From: a bacterium
GTDB taxonomy: Bacteria > Myxococcota_A > Bradymonadia > UBA7976 > UBA1532
Direction of reading: 5' to 3'
NCBI GenBank assembly: GCA_030427205.1
Contig: JAUHXC010000045.1
Coordinates: 19,856 to 83,855, forward strand
Length of the DNA stretch: 64,000 bases
The notes beneath the pieces were generated by a model. It did not search any database. It was not told the DNA's origin and saw only the letters and a program-made list of their open reading frames with translations. Below are positions 42,937 through 51,910 of the stretch, piece by piece. The position numbers and the translations under genes are program-made. Each line of letters opens with the position of its first letter. Within the stretch, counting starts at the first letter, position 1.

Positions 42937-43149
42937 GCTCGCTCGTCCTCGTGGCCCCGTACGGCGCGCGTGTCGAGGCGAGCCGAGGCCTTCGGGTCGT
43001 GGGCTGCGACGCTTCGATCGTGAGCATCGGCGGGTGCATCCTCGGGCGCCGGAGTTGATCCTCGGGCGGGCTCACCCCGCCGAACGGCGCGAGAGTATCA
43101 GAATCCTGCGCGCTGTGCCTCGGCCGGAACGCCCACCCGCTCGGCGGGC

Positions 43150-44136
43150 TCATCGGCGGCCGCCGCCTCCGCCGCGACCGCCGCCCGGTCCGCCGTCGGG
43201 ACCCTCGGGGCCTTCGGTGCCGTCTGGCCCGTCGGGTCCGTCTGGCCCATCCGGTCCATCCGGTCCATCCGGCCCGCCGCCGTCGTCCGGGATATCCTCG
43301 ACGCACCACGCCCCGGGCAGCTCCAGGCCGTCGAGGTTCGGCGGCGGGCCGCCGCATACGCCGAAGAGCGCGGTGCACGGCGCGCCGTCGAGGCAGTCGG
43401 CGTCGGTCTCGCACGCGCGCAGGTAGATCGCGTCGTAGGGTCCGCCCATCACGACCCGGCCGATGCCCGGGCGGCAGTCGTCTGCCGGCGGCTCGAGCAC
43501 GACGCATTGCAGCAGCTCGCCCATACGCGGCGCGGTGCTGACGCAGCGTCCGCCGCCGCAGTCGGCGTCGACCGCGCAGCCGGCGCCGAGCGGCACCCCG
43601 CAGTCGCCGGGGGTGCGGGGCAGCGGCGGGCCACAGCGCAAGGGCGCGCCGGTCAGGCTGAGGCCGGCGGGCACGGGGCGCCAGGCGGGGGAACGCGCGT
43701 CGGGCAGGGCCTCGGGGCTGTAGATGATGGCGCCCTTGCTGACGTGCAGGATCTCTTCGTCCGGGTCGCGGATCCGGTCGCCGTCGACGTCGCGCCAGGC
43801 GAGCGCGAGGCCGATGGCCACCGGGCTGTCGGTGCCCAGCGTCTGCATCGCCGCTGCCGGCGGCGGGCCGTAGAGGCTGAGGGTGAAGGTGGCCTCCCGG
43901 ATCTCGACCCGGGCCAGCTCGGGGTGCGGCAGCAGGGCGTCGAGCTCGATCGGCGGGCTGCGGTCGGTGGCCCAGAAGACGCTCACCGCCATCTGCGGGT
44001 CGGTGCGGATCCGGGACGAGCGGTCGAGCAGCTCGACGGTGCCGATCGGCTCGCCGCGGTAGTCGGCCGGGGCCAGGCCGCCGTCGGTGCAGCCGCCGAG
44101 CCCGGCCAGGATCACCAGCCCGATCAGCCGTCGCAT
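43150..44136 (-). CDS. Lipoprotein with collagen-like tail (locus B)
   Basis: A 328-residue lipoprotein with a signal peptide ending LAGLGGC. The body contains the strand MAVSVFWATDRSPPIELD, shared in kind with the other lipoproteins of both loci, a calcium-loop-like DVDGDRIRDPDEE, and Cys-rich stretches (CAVDADCGGGRC, CETDADCLDGAPC). The C-terminal ~35 residues are a run of G-P-D triplets followed by Gly/Arg, a collagen-like or stalk-like tail comparable in position to the Glu-Pro tail at 30885. It overlaps the preceding lipoprotein gene by 13 nt. It is the last gene of the caspase operon of locus B. Confidence 0.75.
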   Translation of the reverse strand: MRRLIGLVILAGLGGCTDGGLAPADYRGEPIGTVELLDRSSRIRTDPQMAVSVFWATDRSPPIELDALLPHPELARVEIREATFTLSLYGPPPAAAMQTLGTDSPVAIGLALAWRDVDGDRIRDPDEEILHVSKGAIIYSPEALPDARSPAWRPVPAGLSLTGAPLRCGPPLPRTPGDCGVPLGAGCAVDADCGGGRCVSTAPRMGELLQCVVLEPPADDCRPGIGRVVMGGPYDAIYLRACETDADCLDGAPCTALFGVCGGPPPNLDGLELPGAWCVEDIPDDGGGPDGPDGPDGPDGPDGPDGTEGPEGPDGGPGGGRGGGGGRR

Positions 44137-44657
44137 GGCGGCTCCACGGTCGCGCTGGGGCGCACGGCCAGCACCGCCTGGAGCGGGGCGCAGCGGTCGT
44201 CGGGGCACGGCGCGCAGTCGGCCAGATCGGGGCAGCACAGATCGTCGATGTCGCGCACGAAGTAGCCGGTCTCGGCGGTGTAGACCAGCGCCACGTCGCC
44301 CACTGCGCGCAGCGGCGACTCGGGGGTCCAGCGGCCGTCGGTCGCGTCGTAGACGACCACCCGGCCCAGGCCGGCGACGGGCGGTGGGTCGAAGAGGTAC
44401 AGCGCGCCGTCCCGGGCGGGCAGGGGGGCGAACCAGGGGCCGTGCTCGACCCACTGCGCCGGGTCGAGGCTCGCCGGGTCGTCGCTCCACAAGACGGTGA
44501 GGCGCAGGGCCGATCCGCCGACGGGGCCGAGGGCCACCCGCAGCGGCAGCTCGAGCAGCGGCTCGCCCAGCAGCGGGGCCTGCACCGGCGGTTCGCCGCA
44601 GCCGATGGTCAGCAGCGCGAGCGCGCCGGCGGCCCGCGCTGCCCTCAGAGGCGCCAT
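44124..44657 (-). CDS. Small lipoprotein coupled to caspase (locus B)
   Basis: A 177-residue lipoprotein with lipobox LLTIGC and no tail. The motif SALRLTVLWSDDPASLDP corresponds to the VFW strand of the other module lipoproteins. A Cys cluster, DLCCPDLADCAPCPDDRC, lies near the C-terminus. It overlaps the caspase gene by 13 nt upstream and the next lipoprotein by 13 nt downstream, so the three are translated as a chain. Taken with the sequence resemblance, the two locus B lipoproteins may be a split or duplicated counterpart of the single lipoprotein in locus A. Confidence 0.75.
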   Translation of the reverse strand: MAPLRAARAAGALALLTIGCGEPPVQAPLLGEPLLELPLRVALGPVGGSALRLTVLWSDDPASLDPAQWVEHGPWFAPLPARDGALYLFDPPPVAGLGRVVVYDATDGRWTPESPLRAVGDVALVYTAETGYFVRDIDDLCCPDLADCAPCPDDRCAPLQAVLAVRPSATVEPPCDG

Positions 44658-46231
44658 CGCAGCCCCAGCGCGGCCCAGCCGCTGAGCGGGGTGGCCCAGT
44701 CGCTGCCGACGGGCACGCCCTGCTCGACCTCGGTGACCTCCATCAGCGCGGTGTAGGGGCCGCCTTCGAGGCGCAGGGCGAGCCCGGGGGCCCAGCTGGC
44801 CGGCAGGTGGCGTTCGAGGGCGACGAGCCCGCCGAAGCCGGCGCCGACGGTGCTGCGCGGCTCGATGGGCCGGCCGCCGGTGAACGTCTGCCGGTGCCAC
44901 GCGCCCTCGACGAGCAGGCCCAGCGAGAGGCTGAGCGGGCCCAGGTCGAAGAAGCGTTCGAAGGTCAGCGCGAGGGCGTACTCGTCGTGGCGCCGGTCGG
45001 CGGCGGGGTCGGCGGTGAGCGTGGTGCCGCTGGAGAATCGGGCCCGCGCGCCGACGGAGAAGCCGGGCAGGTCGGCCTGATAGCCCACCACCGCCTGGGG
45101 CGTGATGCCCTGCCCGTCGAGCAGCGCGGTGCGCGCGCCGCCGAGGGCCATCACGCCGTGGATCGAGCGGGCCGGGCCGCCGCGGGCGCGCACGAGCTGG
45201 TCGTAGCGCAGGATCTCGGGCGGGTGGTCGAGCAGCCGGGTGGTGCCGCCGGCGGTCACCGCGACCCGATAGTGGCGGTACTCGCGGGGGTGGCGCTCCT
45301 GCACGTGGTAGGTGCCCGGCGGCAGGACGAGCCGGGTATCGGCCCGGGCCGGGGCGACCTCGGCGGCGACCGGGCCGCCTTCGCTGCCTTCGGTGACCAG
45401 ATAGACCGCCTGCGGCCCCAGCTCGAGCTGGCCGGTGCGCTGTGACGCCTCGCCGACCCGGGCGAGCACCACCTCGCCGCGGCCCTTGAGGTCGAAGCGA
45501 TAGGTCGGGTGCTGCAGCTTCATCGTGCGCCCCGACGAGCGCAGGGTCTGGGCGTAGGTGTAGCCGTAGGCTTCGGCGAGGGTCACCCGGCCGTCGCCGT
45601 CCTCGTCGGCGGCGCCGCGCAGGCCGTTGACCAGGTGGTGCGAGAAGAACGAGGCCTTCAGCGCATCGGACTCCTGGCTGTCTTCGCCGGCGGTCGACGA
45701 GGTGATGATCGCCAGCCCCTCGGCCTGCACCCGGTCGTCGGCCCGCATGACGAACTCGGGGGCCGGGGCGAGGCCCTTGACCCGCGAGGCCGATCCCGAG
45801 CGGCAGGCGTCGATGATCAGCAGCCGCAGCCGCCCGGGGGCCTGCTCGACCCGTTCGGTGAGCTCGGCGATGGGCAGGTGGCTGCCGCCGAGGTGCAGCG
45901 CGTGCGCGTCGGCGTGGCCCGAGTAGAAGACGAGCAGCGCCCCGTCGGGCTGGGCTTTCAGCCGACCCTCGACGTCGTCGAGCGTGGCGCGCACCGCGTC
46001 GGCGTCCTGGCCCAGCACCCGGATCATGCGGCTCGGCGGCAGCCCGCCGACCTGCCCCAGCGCCTCGAACAGCTGCTCGGCGTCGCGCTCGGCGTAGCGC
46101 AGCGCGACCTCGTCGGCGTCGCCGGTATTGTTGCCGATGGCCACGACCCAGGTGCCGTCGGGCAGCGCGGCGGCCGGGCGCGGGGCCAGCGCGAGCAGGA
46201 GCACGGCGACGATCGGCAGCAGGCTTCGCAC
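44645..46231 (-). CDS. Secreted caspase-like protease with EF-hand loop (locus B)
   Basis: A 528-residue paralogue of the protein at 29314. The signal peptide (about 1-22, APRPAAALPD) precedes a peptidase C14 domain: TWVVAIGNNTGDADEVALRYAERDA, FYSGHAD with catalytic H106, and IDACRSG with catalytic C143. The EF-hand loop DEDGDGRVTLAE (209-220) is intact. A C-terminal beta-barrel-like region (about 330-528) ends LGLRWRL, as its paralogue ends LKWRL. The start is a GTG at 46231, which is where the signal peptide begins. Expression is divergent from the ECF sigma gene at 46447. It is predicted to be an extracytoplasmic, calcium-responsive cysteine protease. Confidence 0.85.
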   Translation of the reverse strand: MRSLLPIVAVLLLALAPRPAAALPDGTWVVAIGNNTGDADEVALRYAERDAEQLFEALGQVGGLPPSRMIRVLGQDADAVRATLDDVEGRLKAQPDGALLVFYSGHADAHALHLGGSHLPIAELTERVEQAPGRLRLLIIDACRSGSASRVKGLAPAPEFVMRADDRVQAEGLAIITSSTAGEDSQESDALKASFFSHHLVNGLRGAADEDGDGRVTLAEAYGYTYAQTLRSSGRTMKLQHPTYRFDLKGRGEVVLARVGEASQRTGQLELGPQAVYLVTEGSEGGPVAAEVAPARADTRLVLPPGTYHVQERHPREYRHYRVAVTAGGTTRLLDHPPEILRYDQLVRARGGPARSIHGVMALGGARTALLDGQGITPQAVVGYQADLPGFSVGARARFSSGTTLTADPAADRRHDEYALALTFERFFDLGPLSLSLGLLVEGAWHRQTFTGGRPIEPRSTVGAGFGGLVALERHLPASWAPGLALRLEGGPYTALMEVTEVEQGVPVGSDWATPLSGWAALGLRWRL

Positions 46232-46446
46232 GGGCGCACTATGCCACGGCGCCCGAATGCGGTGCACGGTGTCGGGGGCCGCACGCGTCCTTCGGGGCCA
46301 TCTGGGGGATGTTCCGCATTTTTTTCGCGGCGCGATGCACTCAGATGCGCCGTCGGGGGTGTACTGCACGACACCGCGCGGAACGGAGGTTTCTTGACCG
46401 CTCTATCGCTGCATCCGGCGCTGCGCCCTGCGCCCCGCGAGGGGGC
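46232..46446. other. Divergent promoter region of locus B
   Basis: 215 bp between the caspase operon (-) and the ECF sigma gene (+). It contains a T-tract GCATTTTTTTCG (46316-46327), a GGTGT/ACACC pair of half-sites around 46350-46375 and a GGAAC element (46380-46384) resembling an ECF -35 box. No promoter pair is convincing enough to list alone. Confidence 0.4.
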
Positions 46447-46971
46447 ATGAGGCGTCGTCGCCGACAGACGGCCGCCGCGGCGGTGGCCGATGACGCGCGT
46501 ACGTTGGCCCGGCTGTTCGAAACCCACAGCCCGCTGGTCCACGCGCGGGCGATGCGTCTGCTCAAGAACCCCCACGATGCGCAGGAGGCGACCCAGGAGG
46601 TCTTCATCCGGTTGCTGCGCAACCTGAGCCGCCTCGACACCGAGGGAGACGTGCTGCCATGGCTGTTCCGAACGACGACCAACTACTGCCTCAACCTCAT
46701 GCGCGACCGGAGCCGGCGGGCGGCCTTGCTCGACGCCCACCGTCGGCGGTCGGACGGGCAGGCGGCCCGGCAGCACGACATGGTGGCCCTGCGTTTCCTG
46801 TTGTCGGCGGCGGACGAGGCGCAGGCCCGGGCGGCGGTGTATGTCTACCTCGACGGGATGACCTACGACGAGACCGCGGAGGTGATGCAGGTGAGCCGAC
46901 GGACCGTGGCCAATCTGCTCGATCGGTTCCGCCGGTGGGCGGCGGGCCAGCTGCGACAGGTGACGGCATGA
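46447..46971 (+). CDS. ECF RNA polymerase sigma factor (locus B)
   Basis: A 174-residue group 4 sigma factor. An Arg-rich start precedes region 2 (about 18-90: DAQEATQEVFIRLLRNLSR, LPWLFRTTTNYCLNLMRDR) and region 4 with HTH MTYDETAEVMQVSRRTVANLLDRF. It is paralogous to the factor at 28023. The start is the ATG at 46447 preceded by GAGGGGG; an earlier in-frame ATG at 46309 would add 46 residues with no family match. Its stop overlaps the regulator's ATG (ATGA). It lies divergent to the caspase operon, so the sigma factor may transcribe the caspase genes; that is inference. Confidence 0.92.
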   Translation: MRRRRRQTAAAAVADDARTLARLFETHSPLVHARAMRLLKNPHDAQEATQEVFIRLLRNLSRLDTEGDVLPWLFRTTTNYCLNLMRDRSRRAALLDAHRRRSDGQAARQHDMVALRFLLSAADEAQARAAVYVYLDGMTYDETAEVMQVSRRTVANLLDRFRRWAAGQLRQVTA

Positions 46972-47816
46972 GCGAGCGATCCCCCGAAGACGCGCCGGTC
47001 GAGCCGCCGGGCACACCGTCGGACGAACTGCCCGACTTCGACGTGCGCGGGATGAGCCCCGACTGCCCGTCGGCCCTGGCGCTCGAGCGGCATCGGCTGG
47101 GCCTGCCCGACCCCCACGACGACGGCGCGGTCGCGGCCCATGTGCGCGATTGCCTCGACTGCCAGCGCTGGCTGGCCCGGGCCCGCGCCGGCTCGGCGCC
47201 CGGCTTCGACGCGGCGGCGGCGTTGGCCGAGGTTCAGCGCCGCGCGGCGCCGGCCGAGGTGATCCGCGGGCCCTGGCGGCGGCCGGTCGTCGGCGCCGGC
47301 GTGGTCCTGGCCCTGGCCGCGGGCATCCTGGTCTTCGCCGCGCGCCCCGACGATCCGGCGCGCCGGGCGGCCGTGGCGCCCGACGATCCCGACGGCGTCG
47401 GCACCCGCATCAAGGGCGGCCTCGCGCTCTACGCCTGGCGGGCGCGGGCCGACGGCGAGACCGATCGGCTGATCAGCGGGGCCCGGGTCGCGCCCGGCGA
47501 CCGCATCCGCTTCGTGGTCGATCTGCCCGAGGCGGGGCAGGTGCGGGTGATCGGCGTCGAAGAAGACGGGGCGCCGTACGTGGCGTGGCCGCTCGACGCC
47601 TCGCTCTCGCTGAAGCGCCCGGCGGGCGACGGTCAGGCGCTGGGCGGCGCGGGTTATATCGACGAGGCGGCCGGCGTCGAGCGCTTCCACCTCGTCTGGT
47701 GCCCGGCGGACGGCCCCGCGCCCACGTGCACCGCGGGCGACGACCCCGCCGCGGCGCCCCGCTGCCCCGAGACCTGCCGCACGACCCCCTTCGTGGTGCA
47801 CAAGTCCGGGCGCTGA
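46968..47816 (+). CDS. Zinc anti-sigma factor with extracytoplasmic sensor domain (locus B)
   Basis: A 282-residue single-pass regulator. The cytoplasmic part carries the zinc anti-sigma motif H58-x3-C62-x2-C65 (HVRDCLDC), known to clamp ECF sigma factors. A membrane helix follows (about 105-126). The outer domain has GTRIKGGLALYAW, GDRIRFVVDLPEAGQVRVIG and a Cys tail ending CPETCRTTPFVVHK, closely matching the locus A regulator. The conserved outer domain, DUF4384-like, is the likely sensor. It is coupled to its sigma factor by a 4-nt overlap, and the histidine kinase follows 71 nt later. Confidence 0.85.
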   Translation: MSERSPEDAPVEPPGTPSDELPDFDVRGMSPDCPSALALERHRLGLPDPHDDGAVAAHVRDCLDCQRWLARARAGSAPGFDAAAALAEVQRRAAPAEVIRGPWRRPVVGAGVVLALAAGILVFAARPDDPARRAAVAPDDPDGVGTRIKGGLALYAWRARADGETDRLISGARVAPGDRIRFVVDLPEAGQVRVIGVEEDGAPYVAWPLDASLSLKRPAGDGQALGGAGYIDEAAGVERFHLVWCPADGPAPTCTAGDDPAAAPRCPETCRTTPFVVHKSGR

Positions 47817-47887
47817 CGTCGGCGCCTTTTCCCGGGCCCGAGTCGATGTGGTAGCACCTGATCTGGCCCCGTCGCACAGGACAACTC

Positions 47888-50800
47888 GTGGCGCCTGCCC
47901 CGGTCGCCTCCGCTCACCCCGCCCTCCGCGTACGCCACCCGCTCATCGTCGCCCTGATTGTATTCGCCGCGTCACACGGCGCCGCGCGCGCGGCGGACGA
48001 CGGCGTGGCGCCCGGCTGGTCGGCGCAGCGCTGGACGACCGAAGACGGCCTGCCGGTCAACGGCCTGACCGGTTTCGCCCAGACCCCCGACGGCTTCTTG
48101 TGGATCGCCACCAGCGGCGGGCTGGTGCGCTTCGACGGGCTCGAGTTCGTGGTGCTCGGCGGGCCGCTGACCAACGCGCGCCTGACCCAGATCGAGGTCG
48201 GCCCGGGCGGCCGGCTCTTCGTGGCGTCCGAGGCGGACGTGCTCTATTCGGTCGGCCCGCGGGGCATCGTCGAGCATCCGCTGCGGCTGACGGGCATGGT
48301 CCGCCGGGGGGATGAGCTGTGGATCGGCACCGACAGCGGCCTGCTGCGGGCGCTCGAAGACGGCTTCGAGCCCATCGGCCCGCCGGTGCCCTCGGGGGTC
48401 GTGACCGCCGCGTACGACATGGCCGGGCAGCTGTGGATCGGCAGCGGTCATCAGGGGCTCTGGCGGGTGGAGGGCGGCTGGACGGTGTCGGTGCCGCTGC
48501 CCGAACCGACGCCGCGCACGGTCTACGATCTGCAGGCGGCCGCCGACGGCATGTGGGTCGGCAGCGACGTGGGCGTGCACCACATCGGGCCCGACGGCGC
48601 CCGCCACATACCGACCGGGCGCCAACCACCCAGCGTCTTCGGGCTCGTCGCCACGCCCGACGGCGGCGTGCTCGCGACCGGCTACGGCCTGTGGCGCCTG
48701 GGGCCCGGCCCGTCGTTCGGCTTGCTGGGCGACAGCGGCGTGCATCCGCTCGTCGAGCAGCCCACGGCGGTGCACGAGGCGCGCCTGGTGACCCGGCGGG
48801 CCGACGGGCTCTGGCTGGGTGAGCAGCCGCTGCTCGCCGGCGAGCAGGCCGCGGTCGCCACCACCGACGACGGCAGCATCTGGAGCGCCGACTTCCGCGG
48901 CACGCTCACCCGCCTGCAGCGGCAGTCCATCGAGGCTCTGGGCGGACCCGGCGCCCGGTGCAACGCATACGGCATGCGCCAGGACCGCGCCGGCGATCTG
49001 TACGTCGGCTGCCTCGTCAGCGGCACGCTGCGCTTCGACCGCGCGGCGCTGGCCGGGCCGGCGCATCGGGCGGCGCATACGCGCCTGGGTATGGGCTGCC
49101 TCGTCTTCACCGAGTTCGACGGGCGGCTGCTCTGCGCCTACGACGACCCGGCTGTGATCGTAGACGGCCGGCGGGAGACCGTGTCGACTCTCCGGGAGCA
49201 GGAGGCGGTGCGCGCGCTCTTCACCGATCGGCGCGGCGTGCTGTGGTCGGGCGGGCGCGAGGGGCTGCGTCGGCTCTGGCCCGACGGACGCACGGCGAGC
49301 TTCACCGACGCCCGCGGAGACGCCATCCAGGCGGTGGTGGCCGCCCACGAGGCCGCGGACGGTCAGCTGTGGTTCTCCAGCCTGGGCGCGGGCCTCGTGC
49401 GCGTCGATCGGGCCCGCGAGACGGTGACGCGCTTCGGCAACGCCGAGGGGCTGCCGAGCCGGCGGATCCGCAGCATGCTGCCCGCCACGGGCGGCGGCTT
49501 CTGGCTGGGCAGCGAAGACCGCGGGCTGCTGCACGCCACGTTCGTGGAGGGCCGGGCCCGCGTGGTCGAGATCCACCCGCGGGACGGGCTCTTCGCCGAT
49601 CACGTGCACCGCGTCCTGCCCGACGGCCGCGGGCGGCTGTGGATGAGCAGCAACCAGGGCATCTTCTGGGCCGAAGAGCGCGCGCTGCTCGCCTTCGTCG
49701 CCGGCGAGCGCGATCGGGTCGAGACGATGGCCTATGGCACCGGCGACGGCATGCCGCACCGCGAGGCCAACGGCGGCGCTCAAGACGCCGGCCTCGTGCT
49801 GCGCGACGGGCGGCTGGTCTTCCCCACCCAGGCCGGCGTCGCCGTGATCGACCCCCGGCGCATCGAGCGCGACATGCGACCGCCGCGGGTGCACATCGAC
49901 CGGGTGGAGGTCGGCGATACGCGGGTGCTCGAGCGGCTGACGGGTGCGGTGGCCGTCGACGGGCCGCTGCGCCTGACGCCCGACCAGCGGGACTTCGCCG
50001 TGACCTATACCGCGCCGGTCTTCCGCGATCCGGAGCGGGTGAGCTTCCGCTATCGGCTCGAGGGCTTCGACGACCACTGGATCGAGGCCGGCGGGCGGCG
50101 GCAGGCCTTCTATACCCGGGTGCCCCCCGGGCGGTACCGCTTCCGGGTGACCGCGGCCAACGCGCATCACGTCTGGCACCCCGAGGGGGTGACCTTGGAC
50201 ATCGAGGTCGTGCCGCGCTTCTTCGAGACGTGGTGGTTCGGCGCCCTGGGGCTGCTGGCGGGCGTGGGGCTGCTGCTGGGGCTGATCCGGCTGCGCTTCG
50301 CCCGGATCCAGGCGCGGGCGGCGCACCTCGAAGAGCAGGTCGCGCTGCGCACCGCGGAGCTGGCCCGGCAGGCGCAGGCGCTCGAGGCGCTCGATGAGCT
50401 CAAGACCCGCTTCTTCGCCCACATCAGCCACGAGCTGCGCACGCCGCTGACCCTCATCGCGGGCGCGGTCGAGCAGCTGCCCGATCGGGACGACGGCGGC
50501 ACCACCGACGCGCTGCGGCGCAATACCCGGCGCCTGCGGCGGCTGACCGACCAGATCCTGGCGCTGCTGCGCGGTGAGGCCGGGCTGCGTCAGGTGAACC
50601 TCGAGCCGGTCGATCTGGCGGCCCTGGCGCGGGCGACGATCGCCGCGTTCGCGCCCGTCGCCGAGCGCGTGCAGCTCGCGGTGCGCGGCGCGGGCGTCGC
50701 CCTGGCCCACCCCGAGCTGATCGAGACGGTGCTGGTCAACCTGATCTCCAACGCGGTCAAGTTCACCGATGACGGCGGGCGGATCACCGTCGACATCGGC

Positions 50801-51904
50801 CGCGTCGGCGCGATCATCCGGCTGACGGTCGAAGACGATGGCCGGGGCATCCCCGCCGACGACCTGCCGCGCATCTTCGACCGCTTCTATCGGGTCGAGT
50901 CGGCGACGCTGCGCGAGGGGGAGGGCACCGGCCTCGGGCTGGCCCTGGTGCGCGAGCTGGTGGTGCAGCAGGGCGGTGAGATCCGGGCGGAGAGCACCCT
51001 GGGTGAGGGCAGCCGCTTCATCGTCGAGCTGCCCGCCAGCGAAGAGCCCGCCGCCGCGCACCCGTGGGGCGGGCAGGGAGCCGACGAGGCCAGCCTGCTG
51101 CCGGGCGCCGGCCCGCGGGACGACGTGGCGGACGATCGCCCGCGGGTGCTCGTCGTCGACGACAACGCCGACCTGCGCCGCTGGGTGGGGCGGGCGTTGG
51201 CCGACGACTTCGCGGTGCTCTACGCCGAAGACGGCGAGCAGGGGGTCGCCCGCGCCCGCGAGGCGCTGCCCGACCTGATCGTCGCCGACGTGATGATGCC
51301 CCGCCTCGACGGCTTCGGGCTGGTGCGCGCGCTGGCCGACGATCGCGAGACCGACTGCGTACCGGTGCTGCTGCTGACCGCCCGCGCGTCGCCCGCGGCC
51401 GAGCTGACCGGCCTGCGCGCGGGGGCCGTCGATTTCATGACCAAGCCGTTCGATGTCGAGATTCTGCGAGCGCGGGCGCGGTCGATCATCGGCCGGCGGG
51501 CGCGCCTGCGCGACGCCTTGCGGGCCGAGATCGCCGCGGCGGCCGAGGCGCCCGCGCCCGTGCCCGCGGCGGACGCGGCGCCCGCGGCGACCGTGCAGGC
51601 CCAGGCGCGCGCGGTCATCGAGGCGCGGATCGACGACCCCGAGCTGAACCTGCCGACGCTGGCCCGCGCCCTGGGCATGAGCCGCACCACGCTCGCCCGG
51701 CGGCTGGCCGAGGAGGCGGCGCCGACCCCCGCCGCGCTCATCCGCGAGGTGCGCCTCGAGCGGGCCCGCGCCTTGCTCGCCGACGGGCGGGGCAACGTCT
51801 CCGAGGTCGCCTACGCGGTGGGGTTCAACAGCCACGCCCACTTCACCCGGCGCTTCAAAGCGCGCTTCGGCGTGCCGCCTTCCCGTTTGATATCAGCGGC
51901 TTGA
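47888..51904 (+). CDS. Hybrid two-component sensor/regulator with AraC output
   Basis: A 1338-residue one-protein signalling system. It has a signal peptide (about 1-36), periplasmic two-component propeller repeats (about 40-640; for example GFLWIATSGGLVRFDG, LWIGTDSGLL), a Y_Y_Y domain (about 700-765) and a membrane helix (about 780-800). A HisKA domain follows with phospho-acceptor H848 (FFAHISHELRTPL), then HATPase (about 940-1050, DGRGI, GTGLGLAL), a receiver with phospho-acceptor D1134 (IVADVMMP), and a C-terminal AraC-type DNA-binding domain (about 1245-1335). Such HTCS proteins sense sugars or related ligands in the periplasm. The GTG start at 47888 follows AGGA. It probably regulates the lipoproteins after it. 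Confidence 0.95.
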   Translation: MAPAPVASAHPALRVRHPLIVALIVFAASHGAARAADDGVAPGWSAQRWTTEDGLPVNGLTGFAQTPDGFLWIATSGGLVRFDGLEFVVLGGPLTNARLTQIEVGPGGRLFVASEADVLYSVGPRGIVEHPLRLTGMVRRGDELWIGTDSGLLRALEDGFEPIGPPVPSGVVTAAYDMAGQLWIGSGHQGLWRVEGGWTVSVPLPEPTPRTVYDLQAAADGMWVGSDVGVHHIGPDGARHIPTGRQPPSVFGLVATPDGGVLATGYGLWRLGPGPSFGLLGDSGVHPLVEQPTAVHEARLVTRRADGLWLGEQPLLAGEQAAVATTDDGSIWSADFRGTLTRLQRQSIEALGGPGARCNAYGMRQDRAGDLYVGCLVSGTLRFDRAALAGPAHRAAHTRLGMGCLVFTEFDGRLLCAYDDPAVIVDGRRETVSTLREQEAVRALFTDRRGVLWSGGREGLRRLWPDGRTASFTDARGDAIQAVVAAHEAADGQLWFSSLGAGLVRVDRARETVTRFGNAEGLPSRRIRSMLPATGGGFWLGSEDRGLLHATFVEGRARVVEIHPRDGLFADHVHRVLPDGRGRLWMSSNQGIFWAEERALLAFVAGERDRVETMAYGTGDGMPHREANGGAQDAGLVLRDGRLVFPTQAGVAVIDPRRIERDMRPPRVHIDRVEVGDTRVLERLTGAVAVDGPLRLTPDQRDFAVTYTAPVFRDPERVSFRYRLEGFDDHWIEAGGRRQAFYTRVPPGRYRFRVTAANAHHVWHPEGVTLDIEVVPRFFETWWFGALGLLAGVGLLLGLIRLRFARIQARAAHLEEQVALRTAELARQAQALEALDELKTRFFAHISHELRTPLTLIAGAVEQLPDRDDGGTTDALRRNTRRLRRLTDQILALLRGEAGLRQVNLEPVDLAALARATIAAFAPVAERVQLAVRGAGVALAHPELIETVLVNLISNAVKFTDDGGRITVDIGRVGAIIRLTVEDDGRGIPADDLPRIFDRFYRVESATLREGEGTGLGLALVRELVVQQGGEIRAESTLGEGSRFIVELPASEEPAAAHPWGGQGADEASLLPGAGPRDDVADDRPRVLVVDDNADLRRWVGRALADDFAVLYAEDGEQGVARAREALPDLIVADVMMPRLDGFGLVRALADDRETDCVPVLLLTARASPAAELTGLRAGAVDFMTKPFDVEILRARARSIIGRRARLRDALRAEIAAAAEAPAPVPAADAAPAATVQAQARAVIEARIDDPELNLPTLARALGMSRTTLARRLAEEAAPTPAALIREVRLERARALLADGRGNVSEVAYAVGFNSHAHFTRRFKARFGVPPSRLISAA

Positions 51905-51910
51905 GAGGCT

